DNA from: Eubacterium sp. 1001713B170207_170306_E7 | GTDB taxonomy: Bacteria; Bacillota; Clostridia; Eubacteriales; Eubacteriaceae | Length of the DNA: 64,000 nucleotides | Assembly: GCF_015547515.1 (NCBI RefSeq) | Contig: NZ_JADMVE010000007.1 | Location: 62,001 to 126,000, forward strand | Direction: 5' to 3' | Shown: piece by piece, positions 43,647-53,947 of the stretch | How positions within the stretch are numbered: the stretch's first letter is position 1 | Layout: every line of letters begins with the position of its first letter | Program-made: the position numbers and the translations under genes | Notes under the pieces: model-generated | What the model was told of the DNA's origin: nothing | Databases searched by the model: none | The model's input: only the letters and a program-made list of their open reading frames with translations

Positions 43647-43703
43647 AGACTTTATAATGAGTGTCTAAAAAAACAATAATAACAAAATATTTACTTTAGG
43701 GAG

Positions 43704-45248
43704 GTGAATGTTATAGACATATTAACTATATGCTTAATCGTTGGTATAGTCATTGCCTTTGGCGTTGGGTATTTTATCCGAAAAAACGTCGCTGAGGGCA
43801 AGATAAATAGTGCTGAAGAAACAGCCAAGAAAATCGTAAACGATGCAGTCAAAGAGGGCGAAGCCCAAAAGAAGGAAATGTTGTTTAACGCCAAGGAGGA
43901 ATCCTTAGCTTTAAAGGAAGCCATTGAAAAAGATAATCGTGAAAGACGCGCCGAGCTTCAGAAAACGGAGAACCGTTTAATCCAGAAGGAAGAAAACCTG
44001 GACAAAAAAGCCGCGAATCTTGAACGCAATGAGGACAAGCTCGAGAGAAAAAACAAAGAGCTTGATAAGAAACAGGAAAAGCTGGACAGCCTTTATGAAG
44101 AACAGGTCAAGGAACTGGAACGTATTTCAGGCATGACCTTTGAGGAAGCCAAGCAGATTTTACTGGATGATGTTGCAAAGGAAACCCGTGCTGAAGCGGC
44201 GGTAATGATCCGCCAGATCGAGGCCGAATCCAAAGCGACAGCAGACAAAAAGGCCAAGGAGCTGATTGCGCAGTCCATTCAACGCTGTGCGGCAGACCAT
44301 GTGGCAGAAAATACCATTACGGTGGTTAACCTGCCAAATGATGAAATGAAGGGCCGTATCATTGGCCGTGAAGGCCGTAACATTCGTACACTGGAAACCC
44401 TGACGGGCATTGACCTGATCATTGATGATACGCCGGAAGCCGTTATTCTCTCCGGCTTTGATCCGATCCGGCGAGAAGTGGCCCGTTTGTCACTGGAAAA
44501 ACTGATTATTGACGGACGAATCCATCCAGCAAGAATTGAAGAGATTGTTAAAAAATCTCAAAAAGAAATGGATGCTCAGATCAAGGAAGTTGGAGAACAA
44601 GCCTGTTTTGATACAGGTATCCACGGATTACATCCCGAAGTTGTCAAGCTGTTAGGACGTCTGAAATACCGTACCAGCTACGGTCAGAATGTGCTCAAGC
44701 ATTCCATTGAGGTTGCCCATCTGGCAGGCCTGATGGCCGCGGAGCTGGACGCCAATGTTAAAATCGCAAAACGCGCAGGACTGCTGCACGACATCGGTAA
44801 AGCCATTGACCATGAGGTTGAAGGAAACCATGTCGAAATCGGCGTAAATCTGCTGAAGAAGTATAAGGAAAACAAAAATGTGATCCACGCGGTAGAGGCT
44901 CATCACGGCGATGTGGAAGCAACGACCATTGAGGCAGTGCTTGTGCAGGCAGCGGATGCCATCTCCGCCGCAAGACCCGGCGCCAGGAGAGAAACCCTTG
45001 TTTCTTACGTGCAGCGTCTGGAAGAACTGGAAAAAATTGCCACCTCCTTTGACGGTGTCGAAAAGTCCTTTGCCATCCAGGCTGGGCGCGAGGTGCGCAT
45101 AATGGTTAAGCCAGACTCTGTCAACGACGACGACATGATGATGCTGTCTCGCGATATTGCCAAGAAGATTGAATCTGAAATGGAATACCCGGGAAATATC
45201 AAAGTCAATGTCATCCGCGAGACCAGAGCAGTCGAGTATGCCAAGTAA
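43704..45248 (+). CDS. rny: ribonuclease Y
   Basis: Product of ~514 residues. It has one N-terminal membrane helix (residues ~5-24), a long charged coiled coil (~30-190), a KH domain with [15 protein letters not shown] (~212-226), and an HD domain with [10 protein letters not shown] (~357). RNase Y is the membrane-bound endonuclease that starts mRNA decay in many Firmicutes. The only canonical start in frame is GTG 43704, which lies inside the GGGAGGTG ribosome site. No ATG, GTG or TTG follows before the membrane helix, so the true start may be non-standard. ymdB follows, the usual gene order. Confidence 0.94.
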   Translation: MNVIDILTICLIVGIVIAFGVGYFIRKNVAEGKINSAEETAKKIVNDAVKEGEAQKKEMLFNAKEESLALKEAIEKDNRERRAELQKTENRLIQKEENLDKKAANLERNEDKLERKNKELDKKQEKLDSLYEEQVKELERISGMTFEEAKQILLDDVAKETRAEAAVMIRQIEAESKATADKKAKELIAQSIQRCAADHVAENTITVVNLPNDEMKGRIIGREGRNIRTLETLTGIDLIIDDTPEAVILSGFDPIRREVARLSLEKLIIDGRIHPARIEEIVKKSQKEMDAQIKEVGEQACFDTGIHGLHPEVVKLLGRLKYRTSYGQNVLKHSIEVAHLAGLMAAELDANVKIAKRAGLLHDIGKAIDHEVEGNHVEIGVNLLKKYKENKNVIHAVEAHHGDVEATTIEAVLVQAADAISAARPGARRETLVSYVQRLEELEKIATSFDGVEKSFAIQAGREVRIMVKPDSVNDDDMMMLSRDIAKKIESEMEYPGNIKVNVIRETRAVEYAK

Positions 45249-45320
45249 CGCAGATGACGAAAAAGCCATCCTGAAAGGACAGAAAGGCTTTTGAAGAATC
45301 GGTGATCCGATTAAGAATTT

Positions 45321-45358
45321 AAAAGAGGGGGAGGGGCAGAGCCCCTTCCCTTTTATTT
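45321..45358 (+). terminator. Rho-independent terminator
   Basis: GGGGAGGGG / CCCCTTCCC arms and TTTTATTT between rny and ymdB. Confidence 0.85.
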
Positions 45359-45385
45359 ATGCACGAAAATAAGACTGGAGTAACG

Positions 45386-46171
45386 ATGAAAATACTAATG
45401 ATCGGCGATGTGGTCAGCCGTCCGGGGCGGACCGTGCTCAGGGAACAGCTGGTGAGCCTCATCGCGGAATATCAGATTGATTTTACCATTGTCAACGGCG
45501 AGAACGCTTCCGGCGGAAACGGCATTACCGAGAAGAACGCCCGAGAGCTGTTTAACCTGCCCATTGACGTCATGACCATGGGCAACCATGTCTGGCAGCA
45601 AAAGGAAATGGTCAATTACATTGAGAAATTCCCCAAAATCATCAGGCCTCTGAACTATCCGGAGCCCTGCCCGGGCAAGGGCTATGATTTTTTTGAGCAC
45701 GATGGCAGGACCATCTGTGTGATGAACCTGTCCGGCCAGATCTTCATGCCGGAGCTGGATTCACCCTTTGGCCTGTTCAGCCGGGTGTGGCCGGAGATCG
45801 AGGGTAAATTTGACCTTTTGATTGTGGACTTCCACGCAGAAGCCACCTCGGAGAAGATCGCCTTTGGCTATTACCTGGACGGAAAGGCCTCCGTGGTGGT
45901 GGGAACCCATACCCATGTCCAGACCGCAGATGAGCGGATTCTGCCCGGCGGCACCGCCTATATTACCGATCTTGGCATGACCGGCCCCCTGAATGGGGTC
46001 ATCGGTGTGGAAAAGGACATTATTATTGGGAACATGGTAACCAAGCGTCCAGAGCGTTTTGTCATCGAGAAGGCGCGCCCATGGCAGATTAACGGCATCG
46101 TGGTTGAGATTGATGACCGTACAAACCAGCCGGTTAAAATCGAACGGGTTTACCGGATTTATGAGGAGTAG
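45386..46171 (+). CDS. ymdB: YmdB-family metallophosphoesterase (TIGR00282 type)
   Basis: Product of 261 residues. GDVVSRPGR near residue 7, NGENASGGNG, MGNHVW near 65, DFHAEATSEK near 148, and GTHTHVQTAD near 175 are the conserved metal and active-site parts. B. subtilis YmdB is a 2',3'-cyclic nucleotide phosphodiesterase that influences biofilm and sporulation decisions and works near RNase Y. ATG 45386 follows CTGGAG. A longer frame starting at 45359 would begin inside the terminator. Its place after rny supports the call. Confidence 0.92.
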   Translation: MKILMIGDVVSRPGRTVLREQLVSLIAEYQIDFTIVNGENASGGNGITEKNARELFNLPIDVMTMGNHVWQQKEMVNYIEKFPKIIRPLNYPEPCPGKGYDFFEHDGRTICVMNLSGQIFMPELDSPFGLFSRVWPEIEGKFDLLIVDFHAEATSEKIAFGYYLDGKASVVVGTHTHVQTADERILPGGTAYITDLGMTGPLNGVIGVEKDIIIGNMVTKRPERFVIEKARPWQINGIVVEIDDRTNQPVKIERVYRIYEE

Positions 46172-46174
46172 ACA

Positions 46175-47359
46175 ATGAGAACGAGAGTATCGGAAAAAGT
46201 TGAGAATTGTGTGGATTCCCTGACACTGAGCCTGTCTGAAAAGGCCAAGGCCTTTCGCGAAGCAGGCGAATCGGTTGTGAGCTTTGGCACCGGCGAGCCG
46301 GATTTTACCACGCCGGATTACATCTGCGACGGCGCCAAGGCCGCCATCGATGCGGGCCATACCAAATACGACGCGGTAACCGGCGTGGCGGCGCTGCGCC
46401 GTGCCATTGCAAAAAAGCTGAAGGCGGATAATGGACTGAGCTACGGGCTGGACGAGATCATTGTCAACAGCGGGGCCAAGAGTAGCCTTTCGGTGGCTCT
46501 ACAGACCATTCTGAACCCGGGCGACGAGGTCATTATTCCCAAGCCCTACTGGGTCAGCTACACGGAAATGGTCAGGCTGGCGGGCGGCGTGCCCGTAGTG
46601 GTGGACACAGACCCCGAAAATGCCTTTAAAATGACCGCAGAACAGATGAAAGCCGCCATTACGGATAAAACCAAGGCCATGATGCTGAACACGCCTGTAA
46701 ACCCCACAGGGGTATTATACAGCCGTGAGGAGCTGCAGGCCCTGGCGGAGGTGGCAGTGGAGGCGGACATCCTGGTCATATCCGATGAAATTTACGAGGA
46801 ATTTGTCTACGACGGCAACAAAACCGTCAGCATCGCGTCTCTTGGTGAGGCGGTCAAAAACAACACCATTCTGGTCAACGGGTTCTCAAAGACCTATGCC
46901 ATGACGGGCTGGCGGCTGGGCTACGCTGCCGCACCCGCGGACATTATCGCGGGCATGAAGCGGATTCAGGGCCATACGATTTCCCACCCCTCCACCATTA
47001 CCCAGTACGCAGGCATTACCGCCCTCGAGGAGAAGGGTGAGGTGGTGGATGAGATCATCCGTATTTTTGACGGGCGCCGCAGAGCCATGATGGCGCGGCT
47101 GGACAGGATTCCGCAGCTCGGCTATCTCTATCCCCAGAGCACCTTTTATATTTTTGTAGACATCCGCCGGGTTATCGAGGATAATAGATACGGCATCGCG
47201 TCCGGATACGCATTTTCACAAAAACTGCTGGATGAGCAGAAGGTGGTCACCATACCGGGTGAGGCCTTTGGCGTTACCGGACACATCCGTTTATCCTTTG
47301 CGACCTCGATGGAAGAAATCGAGGAAGGGTTTAACCGGATCGAAGCGTTTTTAGCATAG
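46175..47359 (+). CDS. class I PLP-dependent aminotransferase (AspB-like)
   Basis: Product of 394 residues. NSGAKSSL near residue 99, [12 protein letters not shown] near 170, [11 protein letters not shown] near 202 and the PLP Lys in [16 protein letters not shown] near 234 are clear. The Arg near the C terminus (HIRLSFATS) binds the substrate carboxylate. This is the AspB/AspC-like Ib subgroup; aspartate is the likeliest substrate but not proven. It follows ymdB by 3 bp and precedes purB, where aspartate-derived adenylosuccinate is used. That functional link is inference. Confidence 0.9.
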   Translation: MRTRVSEKVENCVDSLTLSLSEKAKAFREAGESVVSFGTGEPDFTTPDYICDGAKAAIDAGHTKYDAVTGVAALRRAIAKKLKADNGLSYGLDEIIVNSGAKSSLSVALQTILNPGDEVIIPKPYWVSYTEMVRLAGGVPVVVDTDPENAFKMTAEQMKAAITDKTKAMMLNTPVNPTGVLYSREELQALAEVAVEADILVISDEIYEEFVYDGNKTVSIASLGEAVKNNTILVNGFSKTYAMTGWRLGYAAAPADIIAGMKRIQGHTISHPSTITQYAGITALEEKGEVVDEIIRIFDGRRRAMMARLDRIPQLGYLYPQSTFYIFVDIRRVIEDNRYGIASGYAFSQKLLDEQKVVTIPGEAFGVTGHIRLSFATSMEEIEEGFNRIEAFLA

Positions 47360-47411
47360 GCGTGCCCTGCATGCCTGTATCAATAATACACAGGAGAAAG
47401 AGAGTAACAAG

Positions 47412-48845
47412 ATGAAAGAATTTTACGAGAGTCCACTGATTGAGCGCTATGCGTCCAAGGAAGTCTGCCGGATCTTTTCTGCCGATAACAAGTTTTCAAC
47501 CTGGCGCAAGCTGTGGGTTGCCCTGGCAGAAGCTGAACAGGAGCTGGGACTGCCCATCACCGATGAACAGATCGAGGAGCTGAAATCCAAGATTTATGAT
47601 ATTGACTACGAGACAGCGGCCAGAGAAGAAAAAATCCTGCGCCATGACGTGATGGCCCATGTGCACACCTATGGGGAGCAATGCCCCAAAGCCAAGGGCA
47701 TTATCCATCTGGGGGCTACCAGCGCCTATGTGGGAGATAACACCGACATCATCACCTACACCGAGGGGCTCGTGCACATCCGCAAATGCCTGCTGAACCT
47801 CATCAATGCCTTAAGCCGGTTCGCGCTGGAATACAAGGACCTGCCGACCCTGGGCTTTACCCATTTCCAGCCCGCGCAGCTGACCACCGTGGGCAAGCGC
47901 GCCAGCCTCTGGATTCAGGACCTGATGATCGACCTGGAGGATCTGGACCATCTCATCAGCATTGTGCGCCTGCGCGGCGCCAAGGGCACCACCGGCACCC
48001 AGGCCAGCTTTATGGACCTGTTTGAAAATGATCAGGAAAAGGTCAAGCAGATCGATAAGCTGGTGGCTGAAAAAATGGGCTTTAAGGCGACCTACGCCGT
48101 CACCGGACAGACCTATCCGCGTAAATTTGACAGCCAGGTTCTGGCAGTGCTCAGCGGTATTGCCCAGAGTCTGAGTAAATTTGCCACAGATATCCGCCTG
48201 CTGCAGCACCTGAAGGAAGTGGAGGAGCCCTTTGAGAAAACACAGATCGGCTCCTCGGCCATGGCCTACAAGAGAAACCCCATGCGCTCCGAACGTATCT
48301 GCTCGCTGGCCCGCTATATCATCGTCGATTCGCTGAATCCGGCCATCACAGCCGCGACCCAGTGGTTTGAAAGAACCCTGGACGATTCGGCCAACAAGCG
48401 TATTTCCGTGCCGGAGGCCTTTCTGGCTGCGGATTCCATCATCGCCATCGCCATCAATATTTCTGAGAACCTGGTGGTTTATCCAAAGGTGATCCATCAG
48501 CACATCATGAATGAGCTGCCTTTCATGGCGACTGAGAATATCATCATGGAGGGCGTGAAAAACGGCGGCGACCGTCAGGATCTGCACGAAAAAATACGGG
48601 TCCTCTCCATGGAAGCCGGCGCGACCGTCAAGGTGGAAGGGAAGCCCAATGACCTGATCGAGCGTATTGTGGCGGACGGCACCTTTGGCATCAAGGCGGA
48701 GGACATCGAAAGCATTCTTGACCCCGCCCTTTATATCGGACGCGCGCCGCAGCAGGTGGTGGACTTTATTGAGGAAGAGGTACAGCCTGTGCTGGACGCC
48801 AATAAGGATCTGCTGGATATGACTGAAATTGATTTGAAGGTGTGA
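47412..48845 (+). CDS. purB: adenylosuccinate lyase PurB
   Basis: Product of 477 residues. It cleaves both SAICAR and adenylosuccinate, serving IMP and AMP synthesis. Landmarks are the [11 protein letters not shown] segment near residue 78, the [12 protein letters not shown] loop near 97, and the signature [15 protein letters not shown] near 280 with the catalytic Ser loop. It is separate from the main pur operon and shows no PurR-box pair in the 50 bp upstream. AGGAGAAAG lies before the ATG. A terminator follows. Confidence 0.95.
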   Translation: MKEFYESPLIERYASKEVCRIFSADNKFSTWRKLWVALAEAEQELGLPITDEQIEELKSKIYDIDYETAAREEKILRHDVMAHVHTYGEQCPKAKGIIHLGATSAYVGDNTDIITYTEGLVHIRKCLLNLINALSRFALEYKDLPTLGFTHFQPAQLTTVGKRASLWIQDLMIDLEDLDHLISIVRLRGAKGTTGTQASFMDLFENDQEKVKQIDKLVAEKMGFKATYAVTGQTYPRKFDSQVLAVLSGIAQSLSKFATDIRLLQHLKEVEEPFEKTQIGSSAMAYKRNPMRSERICSLARYIIVDSLNPAITAATQWFERTLDDSANKRISVPEAFLAADSIIAIAINISENLVVYPKVIHQHIMNELPFMATENIIMEGVKNGGDRQDLHEKIRVLSMEAGATVKVEGKPNDLIERIVADGTFGIKAEDIESILDPALYIGRAPQQVVDFIEEEVQPVLDANKDLLDMTEIDLKV

Positions 48846-48856
48846 GGTTACGGATC

Positions 48857-48885
48857 AGAGCTGCCGTTTCAGGCAGCTCTTTTTT
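48857..48885 (+). terminator. Rho-independent terminator of purB
   Basis: AGAGCTGCC / GGCAGCTCT with TTTTT. Confidence 0.92.
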
Positions 48886-48934
48886 AACGCAGATTGTCCC
48901 GCGTAAAAAAAATAAAAAAATTTGAAAAAAGTAC

Positions 48935-48963
48935 TTGCATTCCGGCATCGATATGGCTATAAT
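48935..48963 (+). promoter_or_regulatory. promoter of the tRNA pair
   Basis: TTGCAT, 17 bp, perfect TATAAT, ending 33 bp before tRNA-Lys. Confidence 0.8.
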
Positions 48964-48996
48964 ATACGAGTACCTTAAATCTGAGGTCACGCAAAT

Positions 48997-49073
48997 GGGC
49001 CATTAGCTCAGTTGGCTAGAGCACCTGACTCTTAATCAGGGTGTCCAGGGTTCGAGTCCCTGATGGCCCACCA
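48997..49073 (+). tRNA. tRNA-Lys (CUU anticodon)
   Basis: A 77-nt cloverleaf: acceptor GGGCCAT / ATGGCCC, D-arm TAGCTCAGTTGGCTAGA, anticodon CTT at 49031-49033, T-loop GTTCGAGTC, and encoded CCA end. No intron. Confidence 0.97.
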
Positions 49074-49134
49074 TTTGATTTTAATACGCAGATAACAACG
49101 GTCGCTTTTGCTTTTGCAAAAGCCATTTTACTGT

Positions 49135-49210
49135 AGGGGTATAGCTCAGTTGGTAGAGCAGTGGTCTCCAAAACCACGTGCCGAGGGTTCAAATCCTTCT
49201 GCCCCTGCCA
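49135..49210 (+). tRNA. tRNA-Trp (CCA anticodon)
   Basis: A 76-nt cloverleaf: acceptor AGGGGTA / TGCCCCT, anticodon CCA at 49168-49170, T-loop GTTCAAATC, G discriminator and encoded CCA. It reads UGG and is co-transcribed with tRNA-Lys. Confidence 0.97.
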
Positions 49211-49222
49211 AATTTAATCATG

Positions 49223-49266
49223 AACTCTAAAATTGGCTAAGACAGCCAGGTTTTAGAGTTTTTTTA
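49223..49266 (+). terminator. terminator of the tRNA unit
   Basis: AACTCTAAAA / TTTTAGAGTT arms with an inner GGCT/AGCC and a T run. Confidence 0.9.
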
Positions 49267-49288
49267 TATTCAGCTTTAGCCGGGAAAA

Positions 49289-49317
49289 TTGACGTAACAG
49301 ATTTTTTATATTATAAT
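49289..49317 (+). promoter_or_regulatory. promoter of the dipeptide transporter operon
   Basis: TTGACG, 17 bp, perfect TATAAT, giving a leader of roughly 80 nt before the binding-protein gene. Confidence 0.8.
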
Positions 49318-49405
49318 AACCAACGGTTTGTAGCTTTTTTTAATCAAGTTTTAAGAATGCTGCTTATCCATATACTCAAAATAAAAAAAGAGAGAGGACA
49401 AAGAA

Positions 49406-50989
49406 ATGAAGAGTGTAAAAAAACTTTTTGCTCTGCTGCTTGTAGCCGTACTTGCCATCGGCGTTGCAGGCTGTGGAACTGGTGGAAGTTCTTCTGGGGG
49501 AACATCTTCAGACGGTAAGGTCCGTGTAGCAATGCAGGATCCTAATGTGCCGATTGATATGCAGAAACAGACGAACAGCTATTTGATGATGGTTGCTGAT
49601 CAGGTTACAGAACCTCTGATCAACCTTGATAACGATGGTCAGTTATCACCATTGCTGATCAAGGAGATGCCTAAGATTTCCGACGATGGTTTAACCTATT
49701 CTTTTGAACTGAAGGATAATGTTAAATTCCACAACGGAGATACTGTAAAAACATCAGACGTCAAGTATTCCTTTGAACGTTTGCTGACAAAGGGCGTTAT
49801 GGGGGCTATGATTGACCAGGTACAGGGCGCTCAGAACTTAATCGAGGGCACTGCTACTTCTCTGGAAGGCTTCAAAATCATTGATGATCAGAAGTTTGAG
49901 CTGGTATTGGAACAGCCATACAGCCCATTCCCATCTGCTCTGGCGACACCATACGTTTGCATTTTCCCACAGAAAGCCTGTGAAGAAGCCGGTGAAGACT
50001 GGGGTAGAACCGTACTTTATGGTACAGGCCCATACAAACTGGACAGCTACACAGCAGGACAGGGAATCGAAGTTTCAAAATTTGATGAATATCATGGCGA
50101 AGCCGCTAAAAACGCTGGCGTTTCCTTCAAATTCATCGAAGATATGAACACTCAGGTTATGGAATTCCAGAAGGGCAATGTTGATGTTTTACAGTTAGAT
50201 GCGACTTTATACCCACAGTACAAAGACAACGCAGACATCAAGGACTCTATTCACTCCTTCAATCCAGTCGGTCTTGTTTATATGGCTCCAAACATGGATA
50301 AGATCACCGAGCCTAAGGTAAGAGAAGCATTAAGCTATGCAATTGATCGAGAAGATATTTGCAATAACTTAATGAATGGAACAGCTACACCAGCTAAGAC
50401 CTTTATTCCAGAAGGATTAATTGGTTATGACGATTCTGTTCCTGCTTATGAATATAATCCTCAAAAAGCGAAACAGTTATTGGCTGAAGCCGGTTATCCG
50501 GATGGCTATACAGTAGACCTTCCGGTCTCCACCAAATACTCTTTCCTCGTTAAAGTTGCAACTGCCGTACAGGATCAGGCCAGAGAAGCCGGATTCACAA
50601 TTAACGTACAGCAGATGGATGGTGCAGCTTATTCCGATATGGCTAAGAGTGCAAATGTGCCGCTGTCTACAAGCAACTGGTATGTTGACTATATTGATCC
50701 TGATGGCATGATCTATCAGAGATTCTCAAGCACAACAACCATGAACAACTCCAGCAGCCGCTATAACAATCCTGAATTCAATGCCTTGATTGATGAAGCA
50801 AGACAGATCACCGATGAAGCAAAACGTCAGGAATTATACAGCAAAGCTGACAACATCTTAACTCGCCAGGATTACGGTGCAATTCCACTGTTCAACGAAA
50901 CCAAATACTACTTACAGAATTCTGCGATTAAGAACTTTGAAGTAACGGATATGTTCCGTTTCCACTTCAGCACAGCAGAATTATCCTAA
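49406..50989 (+). CDS. dipeptide/oligopeptide ABC transporter substrate-binding lipoprotein
   Basis: Product of 527 residues. It has a lipoprotein signal with lipobox GVAGC (Cys23), a Gly/Ser-rich linker, then the SBP family 5 fold (VTEPLINLDNDGQLSPLLI region, FHNGDTVKTSDVKYSFERL, quoted in part as FHNGDTVKTSDVKYSFER, and REALSYAIDR). This family captures di- and oligopeptides outside the cell. Codon use here is more A/T-ending than in the following genes, as often seen in highly expressed binding proteins. AGAGAGGAC precedes the ATG. An attenuator-like hairpin separates it from the permease genes. Confidence 0.92.
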   Translation: MKSVKKLFALLLVAVLAIGVAGCGTGGSSSGGTSSDGKVRVAMQDPNVPIDMQKQTNSYLMMVADQVTEPLINLDNDGQLSPLLIKEMPKISDDGLTYSFELKDNVKFHNGDTVKTSDVKYSFERLLTKGVMGAMIDQVQGAQNLIEGTATSLEGFKIIDDQKFELVLEQPYSPFPSALATPYVCIFPQKACEEAGEDWGRTVLYGTGPYKLDSYTAGQGIEVSKFDEYHGEAAKNAGVSFKFIEDMNTQVMEFQKGNVDVLQLDATLYPQYKDNADIKDSIHSFNPVGLVYMAPNMDKITEPKVREALSYAIDREDICNNLMNGTATPAKTFIPEGLIGYDDSVPAYEYNPQKAKQLLAEAGYPDGYTVDLPVSTKYSFLVKVATAVQDQAREAGFTINVQQMDGAAYSDMAKSANVPLSTSNWYVDYIDPDGMIYQRFSSTTTMNNSSSRYNNPEFNALIDEARQITDEAKRQELYSKADNILTRQDYGAIPLFNETKYYLQNSAIKNFEVTDMFRFHFSTAELS

Positions 50990-51020
50990 GAAATATTAAG
51001 GGTTATTTATAAGTTTAAAA

Positions 51021-51064
51021 ACACGGTAGGACAATGCTTAAGGTTTTGTTCTACCGTGTATTTT
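51021..51064 (+). terminator. hairpin between binding protein and permease genes (attenuator)
   Basis: ACACGGTAG / CTACCGTGT arms followed by ATTTT. The weak T run suggests partial termination, keeping the binding protein in excess over membrane parts. Confidence 0.7.
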
Positions 51065-51096
51065 AAATGGTTATAAATTAAAAGGAGGAAAACAGT

Positions 51097-52029
51097 TTGG
51101 GTAAATATATCCTAAAAAGACTTGGGCAGACACTGCTGGTGCTTTTCGCCATCAGTATCATTGTCTTCTTACTGATGAATGTGCTGCCCGGCGATCCTGT
51201 TGCGTTGATGCTTGAAAAACGTGCAGACCCTGCGACGATGGAACAGGTGCGACACTCGCTTGGATTGGACAAACCGTTGATTCAGCAATATTGGGATTTT
51301 CTCGTTGGAATTTTCCATGGTGATCTAGGAACATCCTACTTCACAAAAGAGCCGGTAATGGAAACATTAACCCGTAGCTTTTTCATTACGCTTCAGCTGG
51401 CAGCATGTTCTTTTGTGTTTGCCGTAATCATTGGGGTGACTTGTGGAATGCTGGCTGCTATCTACAGAGGTAAAGCACTGGATTCAACATTAATGACACT
51501 CTCTATCGTAGGTATTTCCGCACCATCTTTCTGGGTTGCCATTATTCTACAGATTATCTTCGGTTTACAGCTTGATTTACTGCCGATTTCCGGGTTCTCA
51601 TCGCCCATTTATTTTATCCTGCCGAGTATCGCCATGGGGACGCGGTACGCCGCATCCATTGCCCGTATCACGCGTACGAGCATGCTGGACGTTATCGGAC
51701 AGGACTACATCCGTACTGCGCGGGCGAAGGGCGTCAAGGAAAGCGTCGTGATGTGGAAGCATGCCTTCAAGAACGCGTTGATTCCGATTGTGACCCTGCT
51801 GGGGACACAGCTTGGCTACATGCTTGGCGGTTCAATGCTCATTGAAAAAGTATTCACAATTCCAGGCATTGGTAATGTTCTGGTTACGAGCCTTAACAAC
51901 CGTGACCTTCCGCTTCTGCGTGGCGCCATGCTTTACGTGGCGGTTGCCTTTGTACTGGTAAACCTTCTGGTCGATATTTCTTACGCATTCATTGACCCAA
52001 GAATTCGAGTTACGGAGGGTAAAAAATAA
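51097..52029 (+). CDS. dipeptide ABC transporter permease, DppB type
   Basis: Product of 310 residues, start TTG 51097 with AAAGGAGG 7 bp upstream. There are six membrane helices and the N-terminal GKYILKRLGQTLLVLFAIS, typical of DppB/OppB. The EAA loop is YIRTARAKGVKESVVMWKHA, quoted to YIRTARAKGVKES. The stop overlaps the next ATG by one base. Confidence 0.93.
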   Translation: MGKYILKRLGQTLLVLFAISIIVFLLMNVLPGDPVALMLEKRADPATMEQVRHSLGLDKPLIQQYWDFLVGIFHGDLGTSYFTKEPVMETLTRSFFITLQLAACSFVFAVIIGVTCGMLAAIYRGKALDSTLMTLSIVGISAPSFWVAIILQIIFGLQLDLLPISGFSSPIYFILPSIAMGTRYAASIARITRTSMLDVIGQDYIRTARAKGVKESVVMWKHAFKNALIPIVTLLGTQLGYMLGGSMLIEKVFTIPGIGNVLVTSLNNRDLPLLRGAMLYVAVAFVLVNLLVDISYAFIDPRIRVTEGKK

Positions 52030-52946
52030 TGAAGACACCAAATCTTGGATATAAACGAAACAACTACGCTGAGGAGAAGACCGAACAGGGAATCGTCGTC
52101 CAGTCAAAAAGCTACTGGAAGGACAGCTTTAACCGCCTGAAGAAAAATAAGGTCGCCATGGTTTGTATGGGGATCATTGTTCTTCTGGCGCTTGTGGCGA
52201 TTCTGGCTCCGCTCATCTCTCCCTATGATCCAAATCAGCAGAATTTGGCCATTGCCCTTCAATCGCCATCCGGCGCGCACCCTTTCGGGACCGATGAATA
52301 CGGACGTGATATTTTATCCCGTGTTTTTTACGGTACCCGCGTATCCCTTTCAGCCGGGATCGTCGCACAGATCATCGCGACATTTCTGGGTGTTACCCTT
52401 GGCTCGCTCGCAGGCTACTATGGCGGCAAGGTGGATACGGTTATTTCCAGAATCATGGAAATCTTCGCAGCCTTCCCGGACCTGCTGCTTGCGATGGCAA
52501 TTATGTTCGCTCTTGGTACCGGCCTCACCAGCCTGTTCATCGCACTTGCGGTGGTCAACTGGGTACAGACGGCCAGAATGGTCCGCGGGCAGGTTATGCA
52601 GCTCAAGGAAAAGGAATTCGTTGAGGCCTGTATTGCCAGCGGCGGCAGCGGCTTCCGTATCATCATGAAGCACATGATTCCAAACTGCATTTCAACCATT
52701 ATTGTATTGATAACCCTTGGTATTCCGAGCGCGATCCTGACCGAGGCGTCCTTAAGCTTCCTCGGTATTGGTATCCAGCCGCCAGATCCCAGCTGGGGCT
52801 CCATGATCAGCTACGCCCAGCCTTATATTAACAGCGACCCGCTGTACAGTATATTCCCGGGGATTGCCATTGTTATCACGGTTATTTCCTTTAACATGTT
52901 CGGTGACGGCCTCAGAGACGCCCTTGATCCGAAGTTGAAGAATTAA
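52029..52946 (+). CDS. dipeptide ABC transporter permease, DppC type
   Basis: Product of 305 residues. It has a cytoplasmic N-terminal extension of ~45 residues, then six helices. HPFGTDEYGRDILSRV near residue 86 and the EAA loop VEACIASGGSGFRIIMKH are typical of DppC/OppC. It pairs with the DppB-type permease to form the channel. Translation is coupled through the 1-bp overlap. Confidence 0.93.
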   Translation: MKTPNLGYKRNNYAEEKTEQGIVVQSKSYWKDSFNRLKKNKVAMVCMGIIVLLALVAILAPLISPYDPNQQNLAIALQSPSGAHPFGTDEYGRDILSRVFYGTRVSLSAGIVAQIIATFLGVTLGSLAGYYGGKVDTVISRIMEIFAAFPDLLLAMAIMFALGTGLTSLFIALAVVNWVQTARMVRGQVMQLKEKEFVEACIASGGSGFRIIMKHMIPNCISTIIVLITLGIPSAILTEASLSFLGIGIQPPDPSWGSMISYAQPYINSDPLYSIFPGIAIVITVISFNMFGDGLRDALDPKLKN

Positions 52947-52969
52947 GATCGGAAAGCGGTGATTACGAC

Positions 52970-53947
52970 ATGAAATTATTAGAAGTAAAAGACCTCAAGA
53001 CCTATTTCTACACCGATGAAGGTGTCGTTAAATCTGTTGATGGTGTTAGTTTTTCCGTAGATAAAGGCGAAACACTCGGGGTTGTAGGGGAGTCTGGCTG
53101 TGGTAAAAGTATCACGTCGATGTCGATTATGCAGCTGATTGGAAAGCCGGGGAAGATTGTCAACGGCGAAATTGATTTTAAAGGTGAAAACCTGCTGAAT
53201 AAAGATAAGGAAGAAATGCGGAAAATCCGCGGCAAGGAAATTGCCATGATTTTCCAGGAACCCATGACCTCTTTGAACCCGGTTTATACCGTTGGACAGC
53301 AGATTACTGAAGCGATTCTGATCCATGAGGATATGACCAAAGAGCAGGCCCGGGAACGCGCAATTCAGATGCTGGATCTCGTTAAGATCCCAGATGCCGA
53401 AAAGCGTCTTAATTCCTACCCCCATGAGTTTTCAGGCGGGATGCGCCAGCGTGTTATGATCGCCATGGCCCTGTCCTGTGACCCTGAGTTTTTGATCTGT
53501 GACGAACCGACAACCGCTCTGGATGTTACCATCCAGGCCCAGATTCTGAATCTGATCAACGAGCTCAAGGAAAAAACCGGCACCGCAGTCATGATGATTA
53601 CCCATGACCTTGGGGTTATCTCTGAGGTGGCCGATAACGTTATGGTTATGTACGCGGGCCAGGTGGTTGAGTACACCGATGTGGACACCGTGTTTGAAAA
53701 GCCTCTGCACCCTTATACCCAGGGCCTGATCAGCTGTATTCCTAAGCTGGGCGGCCAGGAAGAAAAGCTTTCGACCATCAAGGGCATGGTGCCGAGCTTT
53801 AACGATATGCCGGAGGGCTGCCTGTTCTGCCCGCGATGCGAGTACGCAAAGGATATTTGCCGCAGGGAGCGTCCGGAGCTTGTCGACCTTGACGGCCACC
53901 AGGTGCGCTGCTTTAAATATACCGATGGATGGGAGGAAGAAAACTAA
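52970..53947 (+). CDS. dipeptide ABC transporter ATP-binding protein, DppD/OppD type
   Basis: Product of 325 residues. Walker A is GESGCGKS near residue 39, signature [12 protein letters not shown] near 157, Walker [11 protein letters not shown] near 175, and switch MITHDLG near 207. The C-terminal Cys-rich tail ([15 protein letters not shown]) is typical of OppD/DppD and may hold an Fe-S cluster in some members. It ends at the start codon of its partner (1-bp overlap). Confidence 0.94.
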   Translation: MKLLEVKDLKTYFYTDEGVVKSVDGVSFSVDKGETLGVVGESGCGKSITSMSIMQLIGKPGKIVNGEIDFKGENLLNKDKEEMRKIRGKEIAMIFQEPMTSLNPVYTVGQQITEAILIHEDMTKEQARERAIQMLDLVKIPDAEKRLNSYPHEFSGGMRQRVMIAMALSCDPEFLICDEPTTALDVTIQAQILNLINELKEKTGTAVMMITHDLGVISEVADNVMVMYAGQVVEYTDVDTVFEKPLHPYTQGLISCIPKLGGQEEKLSTIKGMVPSFNDMPEGCLFCPRCEYAKDICRRERPELVDLDGHQVRCFKYTDGWEEEN

